Positions 1 to 6,679 of a stretch of 11,759 bases of DNA are shown here, one piece after another. The notes under the pieces were generated by a model. That model had not been told where the DNA came from, made no database searches, and worked only from the letters and a program-made list of their open reading frames with translations. Numbering within the stretch: the first letter of the stretch is position 1; each line of letters opens with the position of its first letter. The DNA is from an uncultured Rubrobacteraceae bacterium (GTDB lineage Bacteria; Actinomycetota; Rubrobacteria; Rubrobacterales; Rubrobacteraceae), in contig CADCVI010000084.1 of the NCBI GenBank assembly GCA_902806105.1, forward strand, positions 1-11,759, written 5' to 3'. The position numbers were made by a program, and so were the translations under genes.

Positions 1-43
1 ACGGCGTCGTGGTTTCGGAGCAGGATCTGCTCGGCGGCGCGAA

Positions 44-92
44 GCTACCCTAGGTACACGGAGCCCTTTCGCGCCTCCTATGCCTAGGGAGC
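44..92. repeat. Imperfect inverted repeat at the end of the methyltransferase gene
   Basis: GCTACCCTAGG at 44-54 and CCTAGGGAGC at 83-92 are complementary over about ten bases with one extra base. The right arm overlaps the stop codon of the minus-strand methyltransferase. It could form a long-loop hairpin (28-base loop) at the 3' end of that transcript. There is no T-tract, so a terminator role is only possible. Positions 1-43 show nothing I can name. Confidence 0.25.
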
Positions 93-731
93 CAGGCCCG
101 GCTTCTCCAGCACGACGAGCCGGAAGAAGCCGCGCGGCGGGAGCTCCTCGTCGGAGAGGGCGCGGAGGTCCGAGGCCCCGGCCCGTATCTCGGAGAAGCG
201 CCGGTCGGCGTGGGTGGCGACGCGTCCCAGGACACCGCCCAGGGCGCGCGCCGCCGAGGACCTCGGGCGCTCCTCGGGCCAGAAGTGGTCCAGGACCACT
301 ACGCGGGAGCCGGGCCGGGCGACGCGGGCGGCCTCGGCGAGAGCGCGGGAGCCGTCGGGGACGACGCTAACGAGGAGCGGCAGGAAGACCGCGTCGAAGC
401 TCCCGTCGGGGAAGTCGAGGTCCTGTGCGTCCATCTCGCGCAACTCGAAGTTCGGCATCCCGATCCCCGCCCTCAGCGCGCGGGCGCGGCGGAGCATCCC
501 ACCGCTCAGGTCAACGCCGACGCCCCGAATATCACGCGGCAGGTGAGGCAGGTCGAGGCCGCTCCCGACCCCGACGAGGAGGAGCCTCCCCCCGGGACCG
601 AGCCCCAGGGAGCTAGCCGCCCTCTCGCGGGCGCGGCCGGAGACGGGGCCGATTATGGCATCGTAGAGCGGTCCCACACGGTCGTAGAAGGGCAGGCTCG
701 ACCGGGGGCTTGCAAGAAGCTTGTCGCTCAA
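84..731 (-). CDS. Class I SAM-dependent methyltransferase, UbiE/PmtA-like
   Basis: A 215-residue enzyme expected to move a methyl group from S-adenosylmethionine to a small molecule or lipid. The Rossmann-fold SAM signature is clear: motif I VGVGSGLDL at about residues 53-61, the acidic residue ending strand 2 in VGVDLS (Asp74), then DAQDLDFPDGSFDAVF and a post-motif ARPGSRVVVLDHF strand. The N-terminal FYDRVGPLYDAIIGP resembles the UbiE and bacterial phosphatidylethanolamine N-methyltransferase groups, so a quinone or phospholipid substrate is plausible but not shown. I start it at TTG (731-729), which overlaps the TGA stop of the upstream phosphoesterase (730-728) as TTGA. The reading frame stays open far upstream, but that part is arginine/proline-rich shadow of the phosphoesterase gene. 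Tight overlap implies one transcript and coupled translation. Methyltransferase fold is sure; substrate is not. Confidence 0.85.
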   Translation of the reverse strand: MSDKLLASPRSSLPFYDRVGPLYDAIIGPVSGRARERAASSLGLGPGGRLLLVGVGSGLDLPHLPRDIRGVGVDLSGGMLRRARALRAGIGMPNFELREMDAQDLDFPDGSFDAVFLPLLVSVVPDGSRALAEAARVARPGSRVVVLDHFWPEERPRSSAARALGGVLGRVATHADRRFSEIRAGASDLRALSDEELPPRGFFRLVVLEKPGLAP

Positions 732-1594
732 ATCTCGTCGCCGCCTTTCGGGGAGCGCAGGGTGAGGACGGAGATCTCGGGCCGGCAGTTCGCGCGCAGC
801 CGGGAGAGCACCGTCCCGAGCCCCCGGCTGGTGTACGCATACATCCCGCGTACCTCGTTCAGGCCGTCCGGGTACGTACCCGAGTGCCGCGGGTAGAGCA
901 GGGCGCCGAAGAAGGGCAAGCGAACCTGCCCGCCGTGGGAGTGGCCCGAGAGCTGGAGGTCGAAGCGCCCGGTGGCTGCGCTCGAAAGGGCGAAGTCCGG
1001 CTCGTGGGCGAGGAGCACGGCGGCGCCGTTCTCCGGCAGCCCGTCCAGGACGGCGCCCAGCCCGTCCTTGCCCATGTACATGCAATCCACCCCCGCCACG
1101 CTGAACGCGGAGGGGCCACGTTGGATCCCGAGTACCTCGTTCGCGAGTTCGATAATGCCGGCATCCCGTAGATGGGGCCGCACTTTCTCCGCGCCCGCGC
1201 GGTGGTCGTGGTTGCCGAGTACGGCGACGACGCCATCGGGGGCTCGCAGCCCGCTCAATGGGGCGGTGAGGAGCGGGGCGAGGTGGGCCGTGGAGGCTAG
1301 CTGCGAGAAGGTTACGAAGTCGCCGGTCGCGGCCACGAGGTCCGGACCCTGGTCGTTCACGAGGCCGACGATCTTCGTGAGGCGCCGCGGGGTCATCCAG
1401 CGGTCCATGTGTATATCGCTCATGTGGACGATCCGGTAGCCGTCGAACTCGGGGGCGAGGCGCGGCAGGGTGAGCTCCAGCCGCCGGACGGCGACCCACC
1501 CGGGCTCGACGTAGCGCGCGTACACGAACGCGCCCAGGAGCAGCGCCCCGGCGCCAAGCCGGAAGAGCGCGCGGGAAGGTGCGTTTTTCCCCAT
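728..1594 (-). CDS. Membrane-anchored calcineurin-like metallophosphoesterase (YkuE/YaeI-like)
   Basis: A 288-residue metal-dependent phosphoesterase. All metal-ligand motifs are present in order: SDIHMD (Asp60, His62), TGDF (Asp92), GNHD (Asn128, His129), AHEPDF (His197) and GHSHGGQ (His218, His220). Residues about 11-31 form one hydrophobic segment after a short basic N-terminus, so it is probably held at the membrane with the catalytic domain behind it. This layout matches the YkuE/YaeI branch, some members of which cleave lipid-linked pyrophosphates; the substrate here is unknown. I chose ATG at 1594 over an ATG 24 bases upstream because only the former has a good ribosome site (GGGGAGGA, 4-5 bases away) and because the predicted promoter would place the transcript start near 1618. 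It shares a 4-base overlap with the methyltransferase downstream, so the two probably act together on a membrane substrate. Confidence 0.88.
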   Translation of the reverse strand: MGKNAPSRALFRLGAGALLLGAFVYARYVEPGWVAVRRLELTLPRLAPEFDGYRIVHMSDIHMDRWMTPRRLTKIVGLVNDQGPDLVAATGDFVTFSQLASTAHLAPLLTAPLSGLRAPDGVVAVLGNHDHRAGAEKVRPHLRDAGIIELANEVLGIQRGPSAFSVAGVDCMYMGKDGLGAVLDGLPENGAAVLLAHEPDFALSSAATGRFDLQLSGHSHGGQVRLPFFGALLYPRHSGTYPDGLNEVRGMYAYTSRGLGTVLSRLRANCRPEISVLTLRSPKGGDEI

Positions 1595-1624
1595 AGGTCC
1601 TCCCCGCAGAAGTCGCATCCGGCC

Positions 1625-1653
1625 ATTCTAGAACGGCCTCGCGCGTGTTTCAG
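1625..1653 (-). promoter_or_regulatory. Candidate sigma-70-type promoter for the phosphoesterase-methyltransferase unit
   Basis: Read on the minus strand, CTGAAA (1653-1648), a 17-base spacer and TAGAAT (1630-1625) match the housekeeping consensus at four and five of six positions. Transcription would begin near 1618, about 24 bases before the chosen ATG at 1594. This is inferred by eye only. Confidence 0.4.
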
Positions 1654-1820
1654 AGGACGGCGGGGATCGATGTGACCACACAACACGCCCGTAGAAAGCT
1701 TGCAGGGACGCGGACATACCGCAACAGAAGGCCGGGCTAGACCGCTCCTTCCTCGCCCCTTTCCTGGTTTATCCACCGCTCTTGGACACACGGCCCCAAG
1801 ATAGGGCAACGGAGAAGAAG

Positions 1821-1856
1821 CCCGCCGGGACATACCGACGATCTTGCTCCGGCGGG
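1821..1856 (-). terminator. Likely terminator of the HU gene
   Basis: CCCGCCGG (1821-1828) and CCGGCGGG (1849-1856) form a perfect 8-bp stem with a 20-base loop, starting 14 bases past the HU stop. On the minus strand the stem is followed by a pyrimidine run (CTTCTTCTCC). An alternative pairing, GGGACAT at 1827-1833 with ATGTCCC at 1864-1870, shares part of the stem. The rest of 1657-1820 holds nothing I recognise. Confidence 0.5.
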
Positions 1857-1869
1857 TGCGGGGATGTCC

Positions 1870-2139
1870 CTAGAGGGATTCCTTGAGGCCGTTGCCCGCG
1901 CTGAAGGCCGGGGACTTGCTCGCCGGGATCTGCATCTTCTTTCCGGTCTGCGGGTTCGTCCCCTCCCGGGCCTTGCGCTCCTGGACGTAGAACTTGCCGA
2001 AGCCCGTGATCTGAACCTCCCCGCCGCCCTTGAGCGTCTCGGTCACTATGCTCTCGAAAGCCTCGAAGTACCTCTGGGCCTCCGCCCTGGACGCGTCGGT
2101 CCGCTCGGCAAGCTTCTCGATCAACTCGGTCTTGTTCAC
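1870..2139 (-). CDS. hup: HU-family histone-like DNA-binding protein
   Basis: A small basic nucleoid protein that binds and bends DNA as a dimer. The 89-residue product has the standard HU length: an N-terminal helical dimerisation region beginning NKTELIEKLAER, the family DNA-arm signature GFGKFYVQERKAREGTNPQT at about residues 46-65, and the closing IPASKSPAFSAGNGLKESL with the conserved proline region. It lacks the lysine/alanine-rich C-terminal tail of mycobacterial and streptomycete HupB/HupS, so it is the short bacterial form. The start is GTG (2139-2137), preceded by AAGGAGAG at good spacing; the open frame extends 20 codons upstream but those residues are outside the family. It stands alone with its own predicted terminator, and the hypothetical gene upstream ends 181 bases away. 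IHF-type paralogues are possible but the sequence fits HU better. Confidence 0.95.
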   Translation of the reverse strand: MNKTELIEKLAERTDASRAEAQRYFEAFESIVTETLKGGGEVQITGFGKFYVQERKAREGTNPQTGKKMQIPASKSPAFSAGNGLKESL

Positions 2140-2200
2140 GTCTCTCCTTATGCTCGTCTTGCCCCGCGTTCGCACGCAGCCCTGCCCCCTCGTCCTCATG

Positions 2201-2228
2201 CTTCTACGGAACTCATCACCCTTTCCAA
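2201..2228 (-). promoter_or_regulatory. Weak candidate promoter for HU
   Basis: On the minus strand TTGGAA (2228-2223), a 16-base spacer and TAGAAG (2206-2201) lie about 60 bases before the GTG start. Both hexamers are only partial consensus matches. Nothing better is visible between the HU start and the upstream gene. Confidence 0.28.
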
Positions 2229-2320
2229 ACCCCCAACCTGCCGCGACGCGGAGCTTCGGGCTGCTGGCAGGAGGGGTAACGCCGCCTCATGGGCCTAGCA
2301 TGGCTCCGAGAGCGCTCTTC

Positions 2321-2641
2321 TCAGGAGGCATTCCCGGGGTTCGCGGACAGGAGCCTCACTACGAGGTGGAGCCTCTCGACCTCGCGACGGGCGTGACCGT
2401 GGTCGAGCTCGGCCCGATCCCTCGCCTCCCTCAGGGCGCGGTGCTCGTCGGTGTCGAGCACCCCTTCGAGGTACAGGTTCGCGGTGCGCTCGTTCTTCGC
2501 CTCCAGAAGCGCCTCGGCATTGTCCAGACGCGCCCTCCCGACGCTCTCGGAGAGCGCCCGATCCGCCCTCGCCAACTCCTCGGCCGCGTCGTGTAGCTTC
2601 CCGTATGCCTCGTCGATCTCACGCAACAGCCTCTCGTTCAT
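2321..2641 (-). CDS. Small helical (coiled-coil) protein of unknown function
   Basis: I do not recognise a family for this 106-residue protein. It is highly charged, rich in Glu, Arg, Ala and Leu, with no membrane segment, no signal peptide and no cysteine. The residues from the N-terminal LLREIDEAYGKLHDAAEEL onward and again REARDRAELDHGHARREVERL show heptad-like spacing of Leu/Ala, so a mostly helical or coiled-coil fold is expected. The start is ATG (2641-2639) with GAGGAG five bases upstream, a strong site that supports a real gene, as does GC-rich third-position usage. It lies just upstream of HU on the same strand but 181 bases away, so a shared operon is possible, not shown. A role as a small structural or regulatory protein would be guesswork. 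Confidence 0.65.
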   Translation of the reverse strand: MNERLLREIDEAYGKLHDAAEELARADRALSESVGRARLDNAEALLEAKNERTANLYLEGVLDTDEHRALREARDRAELDHGHARREVERLHLVVRLLSANPGNAS

Positions 2642-2769
2642 CCGGTCTCCTCTCGTCTCGGTCGCTCCCTCCGCGGGAAGCGCGGCGGCGCCGGATGCCG
2701 CGGTACCCGGATCGGCACGCCAGTTCTACATCTGCGGCATGTAAGCCTCTGACGCCACCGTACCGCGAA

Positions 2770-2798
2770 CGCGGGCCGTTATCCTGGAGCGGCCCGCG
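2770..2798 (-). terminator. GC-rich hairpin downstream of the prenyltransferase
   Basis: CGCGGGCCG (2770-2778) and CGGCCCGCG (2790-2798) make a perfect 9-bp stem with an 11-base loop, about 95 bases past the menA-like stop. There is no T-run after it on either strand, so it may be an atypical terminator or only a structured spacer. No other element is clear in 2642-2893. Confidence 0.35.
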
Positions 2799-2893
2799 GC
2801 GGTTCGATGGGCAAAGACCTTCGGCGGTACGCGAGGGCGGATCGTGAAACTCGTCCGCGTGTGGCGCCTGGGTCGCGGGTCCGCGCCTCCGGG

Positions 2894-3772
2894 TCAGCTG
2901 CCGAGCAGGACGCCGACGCAGTACAGGAGGCCGAACGCGGCGTGGAGGCCGGCCGTCTTCTTGACCACGGGGTCCAGGCGTTCGGGGACGCGCGCGGACG
3001 AGATGCCGCGCCAGAGGCCGGGGAGGAGCGGGGCGCTGGCGAGGACGAGGGCGGCACTCAACGGTACGAGCCCCAGCACGACCAGGGCGGCGACGGAGAC
3101 GTAGGCTTCGAGCAGGAGGGCCCGGTAGACGAAGATACCGGCGCTGCGCCCGAGCACGATGGGCAGCGTGCGCCTGCCGCCCCGGCGGTCGGACTCCATG
3201 TCTCGGATGTTGTTGGCGAGCAGGATCGCCGCCACGGGCCCGCCTATCGGGAGGGCCGCCAGGAAGACGCGCGGCGTGAGGTCCGTGGTCTGCACCGCAT
3301 ACGCGATAGCCACGATCAGGACGCCCATGAACAGGAAGACGGCGACCTCGCTGGCCGCCGTGTACGCGAGGGGGCGCGGCCCTGCCGAGTAGACGTATCC
3401 GCCGAGCGCCGAGAGCAGCCCGAGAGCCAGGATCGTCCAGCCCCCGACGGAGACGAGGTAGAACCCGAGGACGGCCGCCACCACGTAGCAGACCAGAGCC
3501 CCCAAGAGTACCGCGCGGGCGTGCATCCGGCCCCCGACGATCGAACCCGCGATCCCGACCGAGTCCGCCGTGTCGAGGCCGCGCTTCTCGTCGTAGAACT
3601 CGTTGAACATGTTGGTGGCCGCCTGTATGAGCAAGCTCGCCACGAGCATCGCCAGGAAAGGCCCCCAGGCGAAGGCCCCGTCGGAGAACGCCAGCGTCGT
3701 CCCGAAGAGCACGGGGACGGCCGCCGCCGTCAAGCTGAACGGACGGGCCAGCCAGAACCACTCGGCCAGCAT
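2894..3772 (-). CDS. menA: 1,4-dihydroxy-2-naphthoate polyprenyltransferase (UbiA family)
   Basis: Integral membrane enzyme that attaches a polyprenyl chain to 1,4-dihydroxy-2-naphthoate, the membrane step of menaquinone synthesis. The 292-residue protein has many hydrophobic helices and both Mg2+-diphosphate motifs: NEFYDEKRGLD (Asn57, Asp61, Asp67) and NNIRDMESDRRGGRRTL (Asp191, Asp195). The NN-x-RD-x3-D-x2-GRRTL form of the second motif and the opening ARPFSLTAAAVPVLFGT are typical of MenA rather than of UbiA or heme/chlorophyll prenyltransferases. No other men genes are nearby. I chose ATG at 3772; a TTG at 3799 adds nine residues. Both have a similar weak GGTGGG three bases upstream, so the start is uncertain. 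The TTG overlaps the stop of an upstream open frame as TTGA. Confidence 0.88.
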   Translation of the reverse strand: MLAEWFWLARPFSLTAAAVPVLFGTTLAFSDGAFAWGPFLAMLVASLLIQAATNMFNEFYDEKRGLDTADSVGIAGSIVGGRMHARAVLLGALVCYVVAAVLGFYLVSVGGWTILALGLLSALGGYVYSAGPRPLAYTAASEVAVFLFMGVLIVAIAYAVQTTDLTPRVFLAALPIGGPVAAILLANNIRDMESDRRGGRRTLPIVLGRSAGIFVYRALLLEAYVSVAALVVLGLVPLSAALVLASAPLLPGLWRGISSARVPERLDPVVKKTAGLHAAFGLLYCVGVLLGS

Positions 3773-3795
3773 CGACCCACCGGCGCGCGCGGAGC

Positions 3796-3996
3796 TCAAG
3801 ATCCCACCGGAGGACCGCCCGCAGACAGCCCGAACGCCGCGAGACCATAAAATCCGGTCCCGTTACCGGCACTCTGCCCGGCCTCCCCCGCGGCGCCATG
3901 CGTGGGCCATGCGTCTCCGGGCCGCGTCGCACCGGGTGCCCGCCGGGGGCGGCAGACGGCACCGGCAGGTTGCGAAGGTAGTCCTCCTGAATACAT
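3796..3996 (-). other. menA leader region with a possible leaderless 66-codon frame
   Basis: About 200 bases separate a good -10 box from menA. On the minus strand an ATG at 3996 opens a 66-codon Gly/Ala/Pro-rich frame that ends at TGA 3798-3796, overlapping the alternative TTG start of menA. The ATG lies seven bases after TATAAT, so it would be leaderless. An AGGAGGA at 3988-3982 has no start codon at useful spacing behind it. The first ten codons have poor GC3 and no family is recognised, so a real protein is doubtful; an untranslated leader is as likely. Confidence 0.2.
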
Positions 3997-4002
3997 GCGG
4001 CG

Positions 4003-4031
4003 ATTATATTGAAGTTCGCAGGCGCCAAGGG
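4003..4031 (-). promoter_or_regulatory. Candidate promoter for menA
   Basis: A perfect TATAAT (4008-4003, minus strand) sits in a short AT-rich patch that stands out in this GC-rich DNA. The -35 is weak: CCCTTG with a 17-base spacer (4031-4026) or TTGGCG with a short 14-base spacer (4028-4023). It lies about 235 bases before the menA ATG. Confidence 0.4.
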
Positions 4032-4061
4032 TTACGGCGCACACACGCCCGCGGAAGAGCG

Positions 4062-4091
4062 GCGGCCCCGGGCCACGACTCCCGGGGCCGC
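4062..4091 (-). terminator. Strong hairpin terminator after the universal stress protein gene
   Basis: GCGGCCCCGGG (4062-4072) and CCCGGGGCCGC (4081-4091) are perfectly complementary over 11 bp around an 8-base loop, 12 bases past the stop codon. The minus-strand tail, CGCTCTTCC, is only weakly T-rich, as is common in GC-rich bacteria. Confidence 0.65.
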
Positions 4092-4103
4092 GGTGCTCGC
4101 CGG

Positions 4104-4565
4104 TTAGTGGCGCACTATCAGGACGGGGCAGTGGGCGTGGCGGACGACGGAGTCAGAGACGCTCCCCATGAGGGCGCGCCTGAGGCCGCCGAGGCCGCGG
4201 CTCCCCATGACGATCAGCCCGGCCTCGATCTCGTCCGCGAGGTGTACGATCGCCTGATCCCGGCGCTCGTCGGTCTTGAGGTGAACACCCGCCACCCTTC
4301 CGCCGGCCCTCTCGACCTTCTCGACCTGCTCGTCGAGGATGTGCCGGGCGTCGCTCCTCACCGCCTCCATCGCCTGCTCGTAGGTCTCGTAATTGAAGCT
4401 GGCCTCGTGCGTCGCATACACAGGATCCGGAACCCCGGGCGCCGCGGTGATTACGTGCAGCTCGGAATTCGTGCTGTTCGCCAGGTCCACCGCCGTCGTG
4501 AGCGCCAGATCCGCATCCGCGGAACCGTCAGTAGCCAGCAGGATCTTCGCCGGAAAGATGCTCAT
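4104..4565 (-). CDS. Universal stress protein, UspA family
   Basis: A 153-residue single-domain universal stress protein, expected to be a cytoplasmic ATP-binding dimer that helps survival under stress or starvation. It opens with ILLATDGS (Asp13 in the nucleotide pocket) and closes with the family ATP-binding motif G-x2-G-x9-GS: GSRGLGGLRRALMGSVS with Gly121, Gly124, Gly134 and Ser135, followed by HCPVLIVR. All key residues are intact, so this is the ATP-binding MJ0577-like class rather than the non-binding UspA class. The start is ATG (4565) with AGGAGG six bases upstream. It appears to be transcribed alone: an AT-rich promoter region lies upstream and a strong hairpin follows. Its ligand and trigger cannot be read from sequence. 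Confidence 0.95.
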   Translation of the reverse strand: MSIFPAKILLATDGSADADLALTTAVDLANSTNSELHVITAAPGVPDPVYATHEASFNYETYEQAMEAVRSDARHILDEQVEKVERAGGRVAGVHLKTDERRDQAIVHLADEIEAGLIVMGSRGLGGLRRALMGSVSDSVVRHAHCPVLIVRH

Positions 4566-4600
4566 CCCTGACCTCCTGTCTCGCCAGTTTTCCTGTGCCT

Positions 4601-4629
4601 ATTGTATCATTAAGCCTGGTCAAAAGGCT
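4601..4629 (-). promoter_or_regulatory. AT-rich promoter region of the stress protein gene
   Basis: On the minus strand TACAAT (4606-4601) is a good -10 box; 17 bases before it is only AGCCTT. A TTGACC (4623-4618) is a good -35 match but only 11 bases away. AGCCT (4614-4618 region) and AGGCT (about 4625-4629) flank the TTGACC as a short inverted repeat, which could be a regulator site. Exact elements are uncertain. Confidence 0.3.
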
Positions 4630-5194
4630 AGTTTGTGTCCCCCAAGACACTGCGGGAGAGAATTTTTTCGGCTCGGCTTTCAGCGCCGGAAGCTTCCCTC
4701 GGGCCGGGCGCCGGCGCGTGTTCTCGAAGCCCTTGGAGGGGGCGACCCGGCGAGGCTTCTGGCTCGTTTCCCTAACTTCCAACCTGGAATATCCTTGACA
4801 TCCTGTGGACGGATCCCGCGCCAGCGACTTCGGCGAGGCGGGCTTGAAGGTGCGAAACGTCGCCTTTGAGCTCGAAGGGGCGGAGACCGGGATGGAGAAC
4901 CGGGAGACGGAGCAGCGCGAGCCCGTGCAGGAAACCCCGCCGGAAGAGGTCCGCAGCACAAAGGAACAGGAAGCCGAGCGGGGTTCTTCGCGAGTGCCTT
5001 CGGGTAGGAGAACGTCCGGCGGCGCCGGTACGGGCGGGACAAAGCAACGGCGCCTCGCCTGCGCGGGGCTGTCCGCGTGCCTTGCGGTATCCTGGTTGCA
5101 CGCCGTCACGGCGTACGACGCATGTCTTGTCATCCTGGTGTACCCGGACCACGGCGGGTGCTTCGGAAACGGTAGAAGGAGGTCGCGGGCAAAC
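4630..5194. other. Stretch without a confident gene upstream of the first P450
   Basis: No recognised protein is encoded here on either strand. The P450 frame stays open upstream to a GTG at 4805. The codons from 4805 to about 4900 are GC-rich at position 3, then the signal fades through an acidic, Glu/Arg-rich part and a Gly/Ser-rich part. This could be a decayed gene, an unknown N-terminal region or chance. A TTGACA at 4795-4800 has no matching -10. A perfect 7-bp palindrome, ACGCCGT-c-ACGGCGT, lies at 5100-5114, 80 bases before the P450 start, and may be an operator. Confidence 0.45.
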
Positions 5195-6586
5195 TTGGGC
5201 TCCAGCGGTACGACGACGGGGTCGGTCCCTTACCTGCGCGGGACGTTCCCCTTCGGCTGCGCGAAGGAGATGCGGGCCGATCCGCTGGGCCTGCTCCTCA
5301 GGGCTCGGGAGACGCTGGGCGACCTCGTCAAGATGCACCTCGGGCCCTACCCCATCTACATGCTGTTCCGCCCGGAGCACGTGGAGCACGTGCTACAGAA
5401 AAACCCCGCCAACTACCTCAAGGACGGCTACGAACACCTCGAACCGATGGTCGGCCAGGGTCTGCTCTCCAGCGAGGGAGACCTGTGGCGCCGCCAGCGG
5501 CGCCTGATCCAACCGGCCTTCCACAAGCGGCGCCTCGACGGGATGGCCCGCACCATGACGGACGCGACGCAGGCCATGCTGGACCGCTGGCGCGAGCATC
5601 GACGCGGCGGTCCCGGGGTCGTGGACGCCAACCGGGAGATGTCGCGGCTGACGCTGGAGATCGTGGGCCGCACGCTCTTCGGCTCCGCCCTGGATAGCGA
5701 GGCGAACCGGGGAGAGGAAGCCCTCTCGCTCGTGTTCCGGCTCGGCTTCGACAGGGCGGGAAGGTTCGTGCAGGTGCCGTTCGGCGTGCCCACCCCCAAA
5801 AACCGCCGCTACCGCCGCGCGATCCGGGACATGGAAGGGATCGTCCACTCCCTCCTGGAGGCCCGCAAGAGCACCGGTCCCCAGACGGAGGACGACCCGG
5901 CGGGCGGAGACCTGCTGGACATGCTCCTCGCGGCCCACGGGACGGGCGCAGGTATCACCGAGAAGCAACTGCGCGACGAGGTCCTGACCATCATGGGTGC
6001 CGGCTACGAGACGACCGCAAGAGCCCTCTGCTGGACGTTCTTCCTGCTGGACGCCCACCCGGAGGCCGCCCAAACCCTCCGCGAAGAGCTGAAGAACGTC
6101 CTCGACGGGCGCGCCCCGACCGTGGAGGACATGCCCCGCCTCCCCTACACGAGGATGGTAATCCAGGAATCCATGCGCCTCTTCCCACCGGTCTGGGGCC
6201 TCTCCCGGCGCCTCAAGGAGGCCGACGAGGTCGGGGGGACACACATCCCGAAGGGCAACCGCGTGATAATCAGCGCCTACGTCACCCACCGCCACCCGGA
6301 CCTGTGGCCGGATCCCGAGAGGTTCGACCCGGAGCGCTTCCGTACCGCCACCCTGATGGACCGCCCCCCGCGAGAGATGCCACGCTACGCCTACTTCCCG
6401 TTCAGCGGCGGCCCCCGCCAGTGCGTCGGCGTCAACTTCGCAGCGATGGAGGCCACGCTCGTGCTCGCCACCATCGCCCAGTCCTTCGAGCTCTCCGTCC
6501 TCCCCGGACACCACATCGAGCCCGAACCCAGCTTCACCCTCAGGCCCGGCAACGGCCTCCCGGTGAAGCTCCGCGAGCTAGCGTAA
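5195..6586 (+). CDS. Cytochrome P450, CYP175/CYP102-like architecture
   Basis: Heme monooxygenase using O2 and external electrons to hydroxylate a probably hydrophobic substrate. The 463-residue protein has all core motifs: C-helix WRRQRR (Trp98), I-helix AGYETT (269-274), K-helix ESMR (Glu325, Arg328), an FDPERF segment and heme loop FSGGPRQCVG with Cys410. The start region PYLRGTFPFG...DPLGLLLRA and the end TLRPGNGLPVKLREL recall Thermus CYP175A1, a beta-carotene hydroxylase, from memory; a carotenoid or fatty-acid substrate is inference. I start at TTG (5195), 12 bases after AAGGAGG, a rather long gap. A GTG at 4805 would add 130 residues unlike any P450, without a membrane anchor. No reductase or ferredoxin is fused or adjacent. 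GC-rich codon use matches neighbours. Confidence 0.92.
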   Translation: MGSSGTTTGSVPYLRGTFPFGCAKEMRADPLGLLLRARETLGDLVKMHLGPYPIYMLFRPEHVEHVLQKNPANYLKDGYEHLEPMVGQGLLSSEGDLWRRQRRLIQPAFHKRRLDGMARTMTDATQAMLDRWREHRRGGPGVVDANREMSRLTLEIVGRTLFGSALDSEANRGEEALSLVFRLGFDRAGRFVQVPFGVPTPKNRRYRRAIRDMEGIVHSLLEARKSTGPQTEDDPAGGDLLDMLLAAHGTGAGITEKQLRDEVLTIMGAGYETTARALCWTFFLLDAHPEAAQTLREELKNVLDGRAPTVEDMPRLPYTRMVIQESMRLFPPVWGLSRRLKEADEVGGTHIPKGNRVIISAYVTHRHPDLWPDPERFDPERFRTATLMDRPPREMPRYAYFPFSGGPRQCVGVNFAAMEATLVLATIAQSFELSVLPGHHIEPEPSFTLRPGNGLPVKLRELA

Positions 6587-6679
6587 CCACGAACCTAACG
6601 AACCCGGGTCCCACGCAGCGGTAGCAAACCGGAGACTCGATGCCGGAAGACCGTCGAGATTATCGTCAAATACTTCCGC

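Noticed and set aside
732..1499. Upstream extension of the methyltransferase frame to an ATG at 1499
   Set aside because: It lies over the phosphoesterase gene in another frame, is Arg/Pro-rich and has no family character; the TTG at 731 gives a normal-length enzyme.
1661..1690. CRP-like site near TGTGACCACA
   Set aside because: The half-sites lack the TGTGA-N6-TCACA spacing of a CRP box and it lies behind the promoter candidate by chance-level similarity.
2807..3850. Plus-strand open frame opposite menA
   Set aside because: Glu/Arg/Gln-rich antisense shadow with no motif or ribosome site.
2619..4028. Long minus-strand open frame over menA (about 469 codons)
   Set aside because: Arg/Gly/Pro-rich translation in a different frame from menA, which has clear motifs; a GC-rich shadow.
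4528..5133. Minus-strand open frame across the stress protein promoter
   Set aside because: Ser/Arg/Pro-rich, overlaps the start of the stress protein gene, no family resemblance.
5393..6514. Minus-strand open frame opposite the first P450
   Set aside because: Antisense shadow of a gene with all P450 motifs.
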